Shown: one piece after another, positions 25,676-35,200 of the stretch | How the letters are laid out: every line of letters starts with the position of its first letter | How positions within the stretch are numbered: position 1 is the first letter of the stretch | Origin: Nonlabens arenilitoris | GTDB taxonomy: Bacteria; Bacteroidota; Bacteroidia; Flavobacteriales; Flavobacteriaceae | Length of the DNA stretch: 64,000 nt | Reading direction: 5' to 3' | NCBI RefSeq assembly: GCF_002954765.1 | Contig: NZ_MTPW01000001.1 | Coordinates: forward strand, 2,245,501-2,309,500 | The notes under the pieces: generated by a model | Seen by the model: the letters and a program-made list of their open reading frames with translations, nothing else | Database searches by the model: none | What the model was told of the DNA's origin: nothing | Translations under genes and position numbers: made by a program

Positions 25676-26516
25676 CGTCACAGATCAAATTTACATAGAA
25701 TATCAATTTACAATAACACCGCTACAACCATGGAACGATGTTTTAATCGCACAATTAGGAGAAGCCGGATTTGAGAGTTTCGTTGAAACAGAAACAGGTG
25801 TCACCGGTTATGTTTTAAAATCAATCGACAGCGATTCTATTTTAGAAAGTGTAGATATTTTAAAAAATGAGATGGTAGATATCGCTTTCGCGAAAGCAGA
25901 AATAGAACCCACTAACTGGAATGCAGAGTGGGAAAAAAACTTTAACCCAATCACTGTGGACAACCGTTGTGAGGTAAGAGCACCTTTTCATGAAGCGACT
26001 GGTGTAGAATATGACATCGTAATTGAACCTAAAATGAGTTTCGGTACTGGTCATCATCAGACCACTCATATGATGATTCAGCATTTGTTAAATGAAGATC
26101 TATCGGATTTAAAAGTTCTAGATATGGGTAGCGGTACTGGAGTGTTAGGTATTCTCGCGCAAATGCGAGGTGCCCTAGAGGTGGATGCAATAGATATTGA
26201 TACCTGGTGTTATGAAAATGCTATTGAAAATGTAGAACGTAATAATGCTGACAATGTTAATGTCATTCTAGGTGGTGCAGAGCAGTTAGAAAATAAATTC
26301 TATGATTTTATCATAGCAAATATTAATAGGAATATCTTACTTCAAGATATACCTGTTTATAGTAAATGCTTAAAGTCTGGTGGCACCATACTCTTTTCAG
26401 GATTTTATACTGAAGATCTTGAATTAATTAAACAAGCCTGTAATAAAGTGAGTATTCAATACGACTCACATATGGTAAGAGACAATTGGGTAGGACTTAA
26501 AATGATTAAGAATTAA
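25665..26516 (+). CDS. prmA: Ribosomal protein L11 methyltransferase
   Basis: 283 residues. The N-terminal substrate domain is followed by SAM-binding motif I VLDMGSGTGVLGI near 150, with PKMSFGTGHHQTT before it and NINRNILL near 225, all characteristic of PrmA, which trimethylates lysines and the N-terminus of ribosomal protein L11. Residues near 74-78 (AFAKA) come from an almost perfect palindrome. Last gene of the tpiA-DUF1287-prmA run; clpS follows with its own promoter. Confidence 0.95.
   Translation: MSHSVTDQIYIEYQFTITPLQPWNDVLIAQLGEAGFESFVETETGVTGYVLKSIDSDSILESVDILKNEMVDIAFAKAEIEPTNWNAEWEKNFNPITVDNRCEVRAPFHEATGVEYDIVIEPKMSFGTGHHQTTHMMIQHLLNEDLSDLKVLDMGSGTGVLGILAQMRGALEVDAIDIDTWCYENAIENVERNNADNVNVILGGAEQLENKFYDFIIANINRNILLQDIPVYSKCLKSGGTILFSGFYTEDLELIKQACNKVSIQYDSHMVRDNWVGLKMIKN
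25883..25897. repeat. Iterated palindrome, 15 of 16 bases
   Basis: CGCTTTCGCGAAAGC followed by A instead of G, inside prmA, read as AFAKA. Confidence 0.9.
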
Positions 26517-26555
26517 AAATTAAGACGCTTTTAAAATTTAGTTTAATATCTTTTT

Positions 26556-26563
26556 TACCTTTG
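26556..26563 (+). promoter_or_regulatory. TACCTTTG -7 element of clpS
   Basis: TAnnTTTG match ending 4 bp before ATG 26568 and 13 bp before ATG 26577. Transcription would start at or very near the first ATG, so either a leaderless message or use of the second ATG is expected. Confidence 0.6.
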
Positions 26564-26576
26564 TAATATGATGATT

Positions 26577-26852
26577 ATGAGTACAAAAGAAAAAGTATCT
26601 CCAGAGTTAGACTTAGAGGTGCTAGAACAAGAAGAAAATAAAATTGTTCTTTATAATGATGAGGTGAATACCTTTGACCATGTTATAGATATGCTAGTTG
26701 CAGCCTGTGACCATACACCGCTACAGGCAGAGCAATGTTCTATGATTGTTCATTATAAAGGGAAATGCAGTGTGAAAACTGGCGCATATAAAGATCTTGA
26801 GCCACGCTGTTCAAAATTATTAGAAGCCGGTTTAACGGCCGAGATTCAGTAA
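26577..26852 (+). CDS. clpS: ATP-dependent Clp protease adaptor ClpS
   Basis: 91 residues from ATG 26577 (MSTKEKV); a start at 26568 would add MMI. Core motifs VLYNDEVNTFDHVIDML and HYKGKCSVKTG match ClpS, with the N-degron pocket residues Asn-Asp and the helix ending in His. ClpS brings substrates with destabilising N-terminal residues to ClpAP. Own promoter and terminator. Confidence 0.93.
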   Translation: MSTKEKVSPELDLEVLEQEENKIVLYNDEVNTFDHVIDMLVAACDHTPLQAEQCSMIVHYKGKCSVKTGAYKDLEPRCSKLLEAGLTAEIQ

Positions 26853-26875
26853 CAGAATCTTATATCTTATTTATA

Positions 26876-26904
26876 AACCTGTGATTTTCACAGGTTTTTT
26901 TGTG
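26876..26904 (+). terminator. Rho-independent terminator of clpS
   Basis: Stem AACCTGTG with CACAGGTT around a 5-base loop, followed by T7. Confidence 0.88.
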
Positions 26905-27002
26905 CTTCATTATTTAATGATAGTTTCTGTATTGTTAAATAATACTAAAACTATTCATTATTAATAGTAATACTATTATGTTTGTGTGGTAATACAATTA
27001 AC

Positions 27003-27674
27003 ATGGACCAATTACTACAAAATTTAAAGGTACAGATTAACGATAAAATCTTTGTAAAAGATCCTGAATCATCTGAATTAGGGCAGCGCATTATCAGTAA
27101 TAGTATAACCATGATACATGAAATGGGCTTTGAACAATTTACATTTAAAAAGTTAGGCAAGTTAATAGGCTCTAATGAGAGTTCTATATATAGATATTTT
27201 GAAAATAAGCATAAGCTGTTGCTGTACCTAACATCATGGTATTGGGGCTGGTTAGAGTACCAGCTGGTAATCGAAACTCTTAAAATTACACAGCCTACAG
27301 ACCGTTTGCGTAGAGCGGTAGAAATCATAACTCAACCTATTGAGCAAGATTCAAAGTTTGAACATATAGATGAGGTAGTTTTAAATAAAATAGTCATTGC
27401 AGAGTATTCTAAATCTTACCTAACAAAAGAGGTGGATGAGGAAAATAAAAGCGGCTACTTTACCATTTATAAACGATTAGTTGAGAGAGTGAAGGATATG
27501 ATTTTATTGGTGAATGCAGATTATCCATACCCTTCATCATTAAGTAGTACGATACTAGAAGGTGCACTACATCAACATTTTTTAAAAGATCATTTTAAAA
27601 ACTTAACAGATTGTAATGATCAAGTATCACCTACAGATTACTTCAAGCATTTAGTATTTCAAACTCTTAAATAA
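27003..27674 (+). CDS. TetR-family transcriptional regulator
   Basis: 223 residues from ATG 27003. An N-terminal helix-turn-helix of TetR type (about 35-80: ISNSITMIHEMGFEQFTF, LGKLIGSNESSIYRYFENK) precedes a helical ligand-binding region. It is the first gene of an exporter operon (ABC protein 3 bp later, then HlyD and TolC), so it likely controls that operon; the AT-rich 100 bp upstream, with repeats of TAATACTA-like sequence, is a plausible operator region. The ligand is unknown. Confidence 0.88.
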   Translation: MDQLLQNLKVQINDKIFVKDPESSELGQRIISNSITMIHEMGFEQFTFKKLGKLIGSNESSIYRYFENKHKLLLYLTSWYWGWLEYQLVIETLKITQPTDRLRRAVEIITQPIEQDSKFEHIDEVVLNKIVIAEYSKSYLTKEVDEENKSGYFTIYKRLVERVKDMILLVNADYPYPSSLSSTILEGALHQHFLKDHFKNLTDCNDQVSPTDYFKHLVFQTLK

Positions 27675-27677
27675 ATT

Positions 27678-29351
27678 ATGGCAAAAAGTAAGAATATTTT
27701 AACCGCATGGCAGCGCTTAGTAAGAATGCTTAAGCTGGACAAGAAAGATGTACGACAGATCTTTTATTATGCCATATTTGCTGGATTGGTAGGTTTATCA
27801 TTACCTCTAGGAATTCAAGCTATAATTAATTTAATTCAAGGAGCGCAAATAAGTACCTCCTGGATTATACTGGTTATTTTAGTAACCTTAGGTGTAGCTT
27901 TTGGTGGAGTATTACAACTTATGCAAATAAGGATAACAGAGAACATACAACAAAAGATTTTCACACGTTCTTCATTTGAATTTGCATATCGCTTTCCTAA
28001 AATTAAAATGAGTGAATTGCACGGTATTTATCCGCCTGAGTTGGCTAATCGTTTTTTTGACACATTAACTATTCAAAAAAGCCTGTCTAAGATTTTAGTA
28101 GATTATCCTACGGCATTACTACAGATACTCTTCGGTTTAATACTACTATCTTTTTACCATCCATTTTTTATTATCTACGGATTTTTACTAGTATTATTAG
28201 TCTATATTCTTTTCAAATTTACCGCGCAAAAGGGATTAGATAGTAGTTTAATGGAGTCACAAAGTAAATATAAAGTGGCTCACTGGTTGCAAGAGGTGGC
28301 ACGATCTATTGTTAGCTTTAAATTATCAGGTAAAACGACTCTTGCAGTTGATAAAAATGATCAACTCACAGCAGAGTATTTGAAATATCGAGAAAAGCAT
28401 TTCAACGTTTTGATTAGCCAGTTCACACAAATGATAGGCTTTAAAGTTCTAGTGACAGCAGGTTTATTATTAATAGGTGGTATTCTGGTATTGAGTCAAG
28501 AAATGAACATAGGTCAGTTTGTAGCTGCAGAGTTAATAATATTAATCATCATCGGTGCTGTTGAAAAATTAATCACAGGCTTAGAGTCAGTTTATGACGT
28601 TTTAACCTCATTAGAAAAATTAGGTAATGTAGTCGATAAAGAATTAGAGCCTATGGATGGAGAAAAACCATTTAAAGATGATGATAATTTTTCTGTTGAC
28701 TTGGAACACGTAACCTATGAAGTAGAAGATAGAAGTCTTCCTATTATAAATGACGTGTCTCTTAAAATTACTCAGTCTTGTAATATTGCTTTAAGAGGTA
28801 ATAACGGTAGTGGTAAAGCTACTTTATTGAGACTCATAACCGGTATTATAGAACCTACACATGGTAATATATATGTCAATAATACTGATTTAAGAGGAGT
28901 TAATTTAAATTACTACAGGTCGCATATAGGACAATCATTAACTGAAGAATCTCCTTTTGAAGGTACTTTGAGAGAAAATATAACCTTTGGTGATCCTGAA
29001 ATAACAGATGATGAAGTTTACTGGGCTTTAAGTAAGGTAGGACTCAATAGCTTTTTGAAAAAGTTACCATTGGGCTTAAAGACTATTTTATTTCCAGAAG
29101 GAAAGCAATTATCCTATACAGTCTCTAAAAAAATTGTTCTTGCTCGCAGTATTGTACGCAAGCCCAAAATGCTCATTCTTAAAGATCCATTAGATCAATT
29201 TGATGAGTCTGAAGCAGAAAGAATTATGGAGTTCTTAACCGATAAAAGTAATGGATGGTCCTTAATTGTAGTGAGTCAAAACCCGGCGTGGACCAGTAAA
29301 TGTAGTCGTGTAGTGACACTTGATCAAGGTAAATTAATAGAAGATAAATAA
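27678..29351 (+). CDS. ABC exporter with degenerate ATPase domain
   Basis: 557 residues: a membrane domain of about six helices (20-300) fused to a nucleotide-binding domain (about 340-557), as in peptidase-less type I secretion exporters. The ATPase motifs are nearly all altered. Walker A is GNNGSGKA (374-381, Ala for Ser/Thr); the signature LSGGQ is LSYTV (478-482); Walker B and its Glu read LILKDP (499-504) instead of a D-E pair; the switch His is Gln534 (VSQNP); the Q-loop Gln appears to be Thr. Normal hydrolysis is unlikely. It is flanked by TetR and HlyD/TolC genes, so it should form the inner-membrane part of that exporter. Confidence 0.88.
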   Translation: MAKSKNILTAWQRLVRMLKLDKKDVRQIFYYAIFAGLVGLSLPLGIQAIINLIQGAQISTSWIILVILVTLGVAFGGVLQLMQIRITENIQQKIFTRSSFEFAYRFPKIKMSELHGIYPPELANRFFDTLTIQKSLSKILVDYPTALLQILFGLILLSFYHPFFIIYGFLLVLLVYILFKFTAQKGLDSSLMESQSKYKVAHWLQEVARSIVSFKLSGKTTLAVDKNDQLTAEYLKYREKHFNVLISQFTQMIGFKVLVTAGLLLIGGILVLSQEMNIGQFVAAELIILIIIGAVEKLITGLESVYDVLTSLEKLGNVVDKELEPMDGEKPFKDDDNFSVDLEHVTYEVEDRSLPIINDVSLKITQSCNIALRGNNGSGKATLLRLITGIIEPTHGNIYVNNTDLRGVNLNYYRSHIGQSLTEESPFEGTLRENITFGDPEITDDEVYWALSKVGLNSFLKKLPLGLKTILFPEGKQLSYTVSKKIVLARSIVRKPKMLILKDPLDQFDESEAERIMEFLTDKSNGWSLIVVSQNPAWTSKCSRVVTLDQGKLIEDK

Positions 29352-29357
29352 AGAACG

Positions 29358-30713
29358 ATGCTCAATATTTCTCAAACAGAATTAGTAAAAAGGCTAGATC
29401 TTATTAATTATAAGTCTGGTCAGCGTGTTCTAGAACGTAGACACTATAAATATTTCAATAGATTTTTAACAGGTGCCGCAATTGCCTGTGTGGTTATGTT
29501 ATTCTTACCATGGACACAAAATGTAACGGGTAATGGATATGTAACAACACTTACACCAGATCAACGACCACAGACTATTCAATCACCCATTCCAGGTAGG
29601 ATAGAGCAATGGCTTGTACGTGAAGGTGACTTTGTTGCAAAAGGAGATACCATACTGCGTATAAGTGAGATCAAGAACGAGTATTTTGATCCTAATCTAG
29701 TGAAACGTACAGGACAGCAAATTGATGCCAAAACCATGAGCGTATCTTCATATAGTGAGAAGGTAAAAGCATTAGAAAATCAAATTGGTGCACTAGCTCA
29801 AGAAAGACAATTAAAACTAGAACAAGGTCGCAATAAGTTGATGCAAGCACGATTAAAAGTGACCACAGATAGTATCGATTATATCGCAGCACAAACTAAT
29901 TTAAAAATTGCCGAGACTCAATTATTACGTGCACAAACCTTAAATAATGAAGGTCTTAAACCGATGACTGAGGTTGAGGAAAAGCGTTTGAAAACTCAAG
30001 AAACTCAAGCTAAATTAATATCTCAAGAAAATAAATTATTAACGAGTCGTAATGAAATCATTAACGCTCAAATTGACCTTAATCGTATACAACAAGAGTA
30101 TGCAGAAAAAATAGCCAAAGCGCGTAGCGATCAATTTACAGCACAGTCTAGCCAGTTTGATGCAGAAGCACAAGTATCTAAACTAGAAACAGATCGTACA
30201 AATTATCAAATGCGTAATGATCTTTACTTTATAACAGCACCACAAAATGGATATATCAATAAAGCTATTTTTGGTGGATTAGGTGAAACGTTTAAAGAAG
30301 GTGAGCCATTAGTAAACGTAATGCCTGCAGATTATGACCTTGCCGTAGAAACCTTTGTAGAGCCGCTAGATTTACCTTTAATTCATCTAGGTGAAGAGGT
30401 GCGTGTCCAGTTTGATGGCTGGCCAGCCATCGTTTTTTCTGGTTGGCCTAATGTTTCCTATGGTACCTATGGTGCAAAAGTAGTTGCTGTAGAAACCTTT
30501 ATCAGTGATAATGGAAAATATCGCGTTCTACTAGCACCAGATGAGAACGATCATCCATGGCCTACAGCATTGCGTGCTGGTTCTGGTGCATATACCATTG
30601 CTTTATTAGAAGATGTGCCTATTTGGTATGAATTATGGCGACGTTTAAACGGTTTTCCACCTAATTATTATCAGCCTAAAACGACAAAAGATGCCGATAA
30701 GAAAAAGAAATAA
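29358..30713 (+). CDS. HlyD-family periplasmic adaptor
   Basis: 451 residues: cytoplasmic N-terminus, one membrane helix (about 38-55), a biotinyl-lipoyl-like half (IQSPIPGRIEQWLVREGDFV, residues 74-93), a long coiled coil of Lys/Gln/Glu-rich helices (about 115-285), then the second lipoyl half (ITAPQNGYINKAI) and a beta-barrel. The tail ends in a Lys run. It bridges the inner-membrane ABC protein and the TolC-type channel. It lies 6 bp after the exporter gene and overlaps the TolC gene by 23 bp. Confidence 0.93.
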   Translation: MLNISQTELVKRLDLINYKSGQRVLERRHYKYFNRFLTGAAIACVVMLFLPWTQNVTGNGYVTTLTPDQRPQTIQSPIPGRIEQWLVREGDFVAKGDTILRISEIKNEYFDPNLVKRTGQQIDAKTMSVSSYSEKVKALENQIGALAQERQLKLEQGRNKLMQARLKVTTDSIDYIAAQTNLKIAETQLLRAQTLNNEGLKPMTEVEEKRLKTQETQAKLISQENKLLTSRNEIINAQIDLNRIQQEYAEKIAKARSDQFTAQSSQFDAEAQVSKLETDRTNYQMRNDLYFITAPQNGYINKAIFGGLGETFKEGEPLVNVMPADYDLAVETFVEPLDLPLIHLGEEVRVQFDGWPAIVFSGWPNVSYGTYGAKVVAVETFISDNGKYRVLLAPDENDHPWPTALRAGSGAYTIALLEDVPIWYELWRRLNGFPPNYYQPKTTKDADKKKK

Positions 30714-32166
30714 ATCCCTATTGCTCATAGGTCTGCTCATCAGCTTTATAATGAATGCCACTGTGGTGGAGAGTCCGCTTTCGCGAAAGCGCACACAACA
30801 CAGCTCGCAACTATCAACCATTGCTCTAGATTCTACTGAAATGAGTTTTAGAGAGTATATGGGGTTTGTAAAAGCGCATCATCCTATTGCAAAGCAAGCT
30901 CAATTATTAATCGATGGTGGACAGGCTAACTTGCTGCGTTCTCGTGGTGGATTTGATCCAAAAATTGAGGTAGACTATGATCGTAAGGAATTTAAAGGAA
31001 CAGAGTATTATGATCAACTTAATGCGATGTTCAAAATACCTACCTGGTATGGTATTGAATTTAAGGCTGGTGTTGAGCGCAATGAAGGAACTTTTTTAGA
31101 TCCTTCTAATACAGTTCCAGAAAATGGATTGTATAATGCTGGTGTAAGTGTTAATCTAGGTCAAGGGTTTTTGATTAATGAACGTATGGCCACCTTACGT
31201 AAGGCCAAAATTTATAATGAGCAAAGTATAGTTGATCGCGATTTATTAGTTAATGCGGTTTTATATGAAGCTGCACTTGCATATTTTAAATGGTGGCAAA
31301 TACATGAGGAATACAAAGTCTATGATCAGTTTTATGAAAATGCCCAAATCAGATTTCAAGCGGTAAAAACTAGCTTTCTAGCAGGTGATAAGGCCGCTAT
31401 AGATACTGTAGAAGCAGGCATTGCGGCTCAGAACAGAGCGCTCAATAGAGAGCAAGCTCGTATAGAGCTTGTTAAACAACGTCTTGAGCTTTCTAATTTT
31501 TTATGGCTTAATGAGATACCTGTAGAATTGCAACCTACTATTGTGCCTCAAGCAGATTTGAACAACGAGATCGATACAACGCTAGAAATTTATGGTTTCT
31601 CTTTAAATGAATTTACCATAGAAAATCATCCTAAGTTGCGTTCAATGAATTTTAAAATTGATCAATTAGATATCGATCGCAGATTAAAGGCAAATAAATT
31701 ATTGCCTAAGTTGACACTGGATTATAATTTTTTGTCTCCAGAATGGAATGAATTTAATAGTTTTCAAACAGCAAATTATAAAGGTGGTATCACTTTTTCT
31801 ATGCCTTTATTTTTAAGAAAAGAACGTGGTGATTTAAAGCTAGCACAAATTAAAATTGCCGATGCACAATACGACCTGGCGTCAACACAGTTAGAAATTA
31901 AAAATAAAGTCACTAGTATTTTTAATGAATTAGATTCTTATACCGTTCAAGTAAATATGATAACTAATATTGTAGAGTCATCGCAAATTATGTTAACGGG
32001 AGAAGAACGTAAATTTGACTTAGGTGATAGCTCATTATTTTTGATCAATAGTAGAGAGGTTAAATTAATAGATTCAAAACTTAAGGAAATTAATACCTAT
32101 AAAAAGCTGTTTATATCTAAAGCAAATTTATTTAAGAGTCTAGCAGTAATGCCAGAAAACCTATAA
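30691..32166 (+). CDS. TolC-family outer-membrane channel
   Basis: 491 residues. A signal peptide (SLLLIGLLISFIMNATVV) is followed by two repeats of long amphipathic helices (about 60-280 and 300-490), the plan of TolC proteins; helix-repeat motifs such as EAALAYFKWWQIHEEY and QLEIKNKVTSIFNEL are typical. It should form the outer-membrane exit duct of the exporter. A perfect palindrome just after the signal peptide encodes PLSRKR. Last gene of the operon; no strong terminator seen before 32298. Confidence 0.92.
   Translation: MPIRKRNKSLLLIGLLISFIMNATVVESPLSRKRTQHSSQLSTIALDSTEMSFREYMGFVKAHHPIAKQAQLLIDGGQANLLRSRGGFDPKIEVDYDRKEFKGTEYYDQLNAMFKIPTWYGIEFKAGVERNEGTFLDPSNTVPENGLYNAGVSVNLGQGFLINERMATLRKAKIYNEQSIVDRDLLVNAVLYEAALAYFKWWQIHEEYKVYDQFYENAQIRFQAVKTSFLAGDKAAIDTVEAGIAAQNRALNREQARIELVKQRLELSNFLWLNEIPVELQPTIVPQADLNNEIDTTLEIYGFSLNEFTIENHPKLRSMNFKIDQLDIDRRLKANKLLPKLTLDYNFLSPEWNEFNSFQTANYKGGITFSMPLFLRKERGDLKLAQIKIADAQYDLASTQLEIKNKVTSIFNELDSYTVQVNMITNIVESSQIMLTGEERKFDLGDSSLFLINSREVKLIDSKLKEINTYKKLFISKANLFKSLAVMPENL
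30776..30791. repeat. Iterated palindrome, perfect copy
   Basis: CGCTTTCGCGAAAGCG in the TolC-type gene just after the signal peptide, read in the LSRKR frame. Confidence 0.95.
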
Positions 32167-32297
32167 TGTAGGAATCTTTTTCACGCAACCATCTGGTTAT
32201 TAGTTCATCTATGGAATAAGTCAGTAGTCTAATAAAGGTCGTTCAATACCTGAAATGACCATGATTTCAACTAACTTATAACCATAAAACTACCGCC

Positions 32298-35200
32298 ATG
32301 AAAAGAATTTTACTCTTAACAGTACTACTGTTGACTACCATTGCTACAGCACAAGTAACTGCTGGTCCAGTTCCAGATTATATTTTATGTGATGATGTTT
32401 CTAATGACGGAACAGAACTTTTTGATTTGACTTTTTGGGATGCTACGGCAATAGGGAATCAAAGTCCTGCGACGCACAGTGCAACTTATTTTTCTTCCCA
32501 ATTTGATGCTGTTAATAATTTGAATCAATTGCCCATGGCAAATTATTCAAACGTTACTAATCCAGAGTTGATATTTATACGTGTAGATGATAATGCAACG
32601 GGTAACTTTAATATTACTACAGGTAATTTAATAGTTGAGACCTTACCTGTTGTTAATAATCTACAGAGCTTTACCTATTGCGGTTCAATTACTGCTACCG
32701 GTGAGGTTCAAGTAGATCTTTATGATATCGAGCCATTTATGTCAAATGGTCAGAACAATTTGCTTTTCACTTATTTTTTAAGTCAGCAAGATGCAGACAG
32801 TAATTCAAATCCGCTTTCTACAACTTTTATCCATCAGGCAAACTCTCCTGTAGATTTATTTATACGAGTACAAACTTCATTAAATTGTCACATAGTCATT
32901 AATGTAGTTGCAATTTTAACAGACTGTAATCAGAATACTCAAGTAGTAGATCTAGAAGAGTGCGAAGATCAAAATAATTCAGCATGTTTTGACTTAAACG
33001 TGAATGATTTTCCAGCTCTAGGAACGCTTTCACCAAACCAGTATAGTGTCACTTATCATATTTCTCAAGTTGATGCTGATAATAATGTAAATCCATTAAC
33101 TTCTCCTTATTGTACATCTACATCTCAACCTATCTTTGTTAGAGTTCATGATATCACTACAGGAAGTGGAGATACTTCTCAATCTTTTAACTTAGTTATC
33201 AGTCCAGCACCACCAGTATTTAATTTAACTCCTATTACGGGCTGTGATGACGATGGAGATGGATTTATAGATTGGGACAGTAGTGCGGTACTTGCCGAGA
33301 TTGATGCCACTGCAACACCTAACATAGACAGTGCGTTTACAGAGTACTATTTAACACAGCAAGATGCTTTAGATCGTGTTAATTTAATAGGTTTTGGAGC
33401 AAACTTTTCAACGACAGCAGCAGTCAGCCAAGTTTATGTTAGAACAGATTTTTTCCCTTCGGGCTGTGCTAGCGCCTCTCCATTACAGTTAATTACAGAC
33501 CCAAATTGTTTCTCCATAGGCAATCCGTCTCATTTATTACAATGTGCAGATCCTGGAGTTCAAGTGTGTTTTGATCTCACACAACACGCTGGTCAAATAA
33601 TGGCAAATAATAATCCTACAGATTTTAGTATTTCTTATCATCTCAGTGATGCAGACGCAAATACCGATACCAGTGCGATATCAGCTCCTAACAATTATTG
33701 TATAAATAGTAATCAGATCATATACTTCAGACTAGAAGAAAATGCAACAGGAGCCTATAGAGTAGGCAGTTTTGATCTTTTTATTAATACTTATACCTAT
33801 GATAATACAGTCTCATTAATACTAGATGAGTGTGATACAGACCTTAATGGAAATGTAGACTTTGATTTAACTTTAATTGCAACACAGCTTAACGCAGGTG
33901 CAATATTAAGTTATTATGAAGATCCTATTGATGCTCAAAATGAGACACAAGCGATCACTAATCCATCACTTTATAATTTACCAGTTAATAGTCAATTCAA
34001 CACCGTTTATGTAAGGGAAACTGTTGCTGGTGATTGTGATTTGATTTATACCATTCAATTGAATGCACAAGGAAATTGTAATAACTCTTACTTATGTGAA
34101 AATGCGCTATCATTATGTGATCGTATAGGACAACCATTTGTGAATATAGCTGATAATTCAAATGCACAACTAGGTAATTATTATCCTTTTTCTCAATCAA
34201 CAGGTCCTAGAAATCCATCATGGTTTTATATTCCTATAGAGACTAGTGGTGATTTAACTATTGAAGTGTGGCAAAACACACAACCAGATTTTTTAGGGCA
34301 GGATTTAGACATTGATTATGCTTTATATGGTCCATTTACAACAGCAACAGGTGGATGCGCAAATGGTCTTACACAAGCTAATTATGTAGATCATAGTTTC
34401 TCTGTAAACATGCCCGAAATAGGCCAAATCAATAATGCTCAATCTGGTGAATATTACCTTTTATTAACTTCAAATTTTTCGAACACTGCTGGCTTTTTAA
34501 AAGTAGAAATTGGAGCAGGAAGTACTGCTACCGTTAATTGCGATGGAATAAGAATGCAATCCATACTAGATGTTAACCTTAACGGTGTTGTTGATGCTAC
34601 AGATGTTCCTTTTCCACTAGGGATATTTGATTGGGAAAAGAACATGAATGGTAGTGTCATGCAAGTTGTAACGCCACTATCAGCTTATACTATTTATGAC
34701 TCAGATCCGGCAAACAGTTATGACTTGGGCTATAATGTAATACCAGCATATGCTTCAAATTACACAGTATCGCCTGCAACCTATAGTGCGCAAAGCATAC
34801 CAGCAGGCTCAGGCGTCACAACTAGAGATTTTCTAGTTACTCCACTCGCTGCTTATGAAGATGTCGTCGTATATATCATACCGCAACAGCAACCACGTCC
34901 TGGATTTACTTATAAAGAAACAGTCGTCTATGCAAATCTGGGAACCACTCCAGTAGCAACGGGACAATTGCAGTTTTCCTATGACCCACAACTTTCTATT
35001 GTTGCAGTAGATGATCCAACCGCTGTTATTAACCCAACGAGTGTGGATTTAAACTATACAAATCTATTACCATTTGAATATCGAACTATGGAAATAGAAA
35101 TGCAAATTCCAGTAATACCTAATATTAATCTAGGTGATATATTAACTAACACAGCAAGTATAACACCTGTAGCAAATGATATAACACCTCTTAATAATAC

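Noticed and set aside
26951-27328. 125-residue minus-strand open frame across the start of the TetR gene
   Set aside because: Shadow of the TetR coding sequence and its promoter; no recognisable motif and no promoter element.
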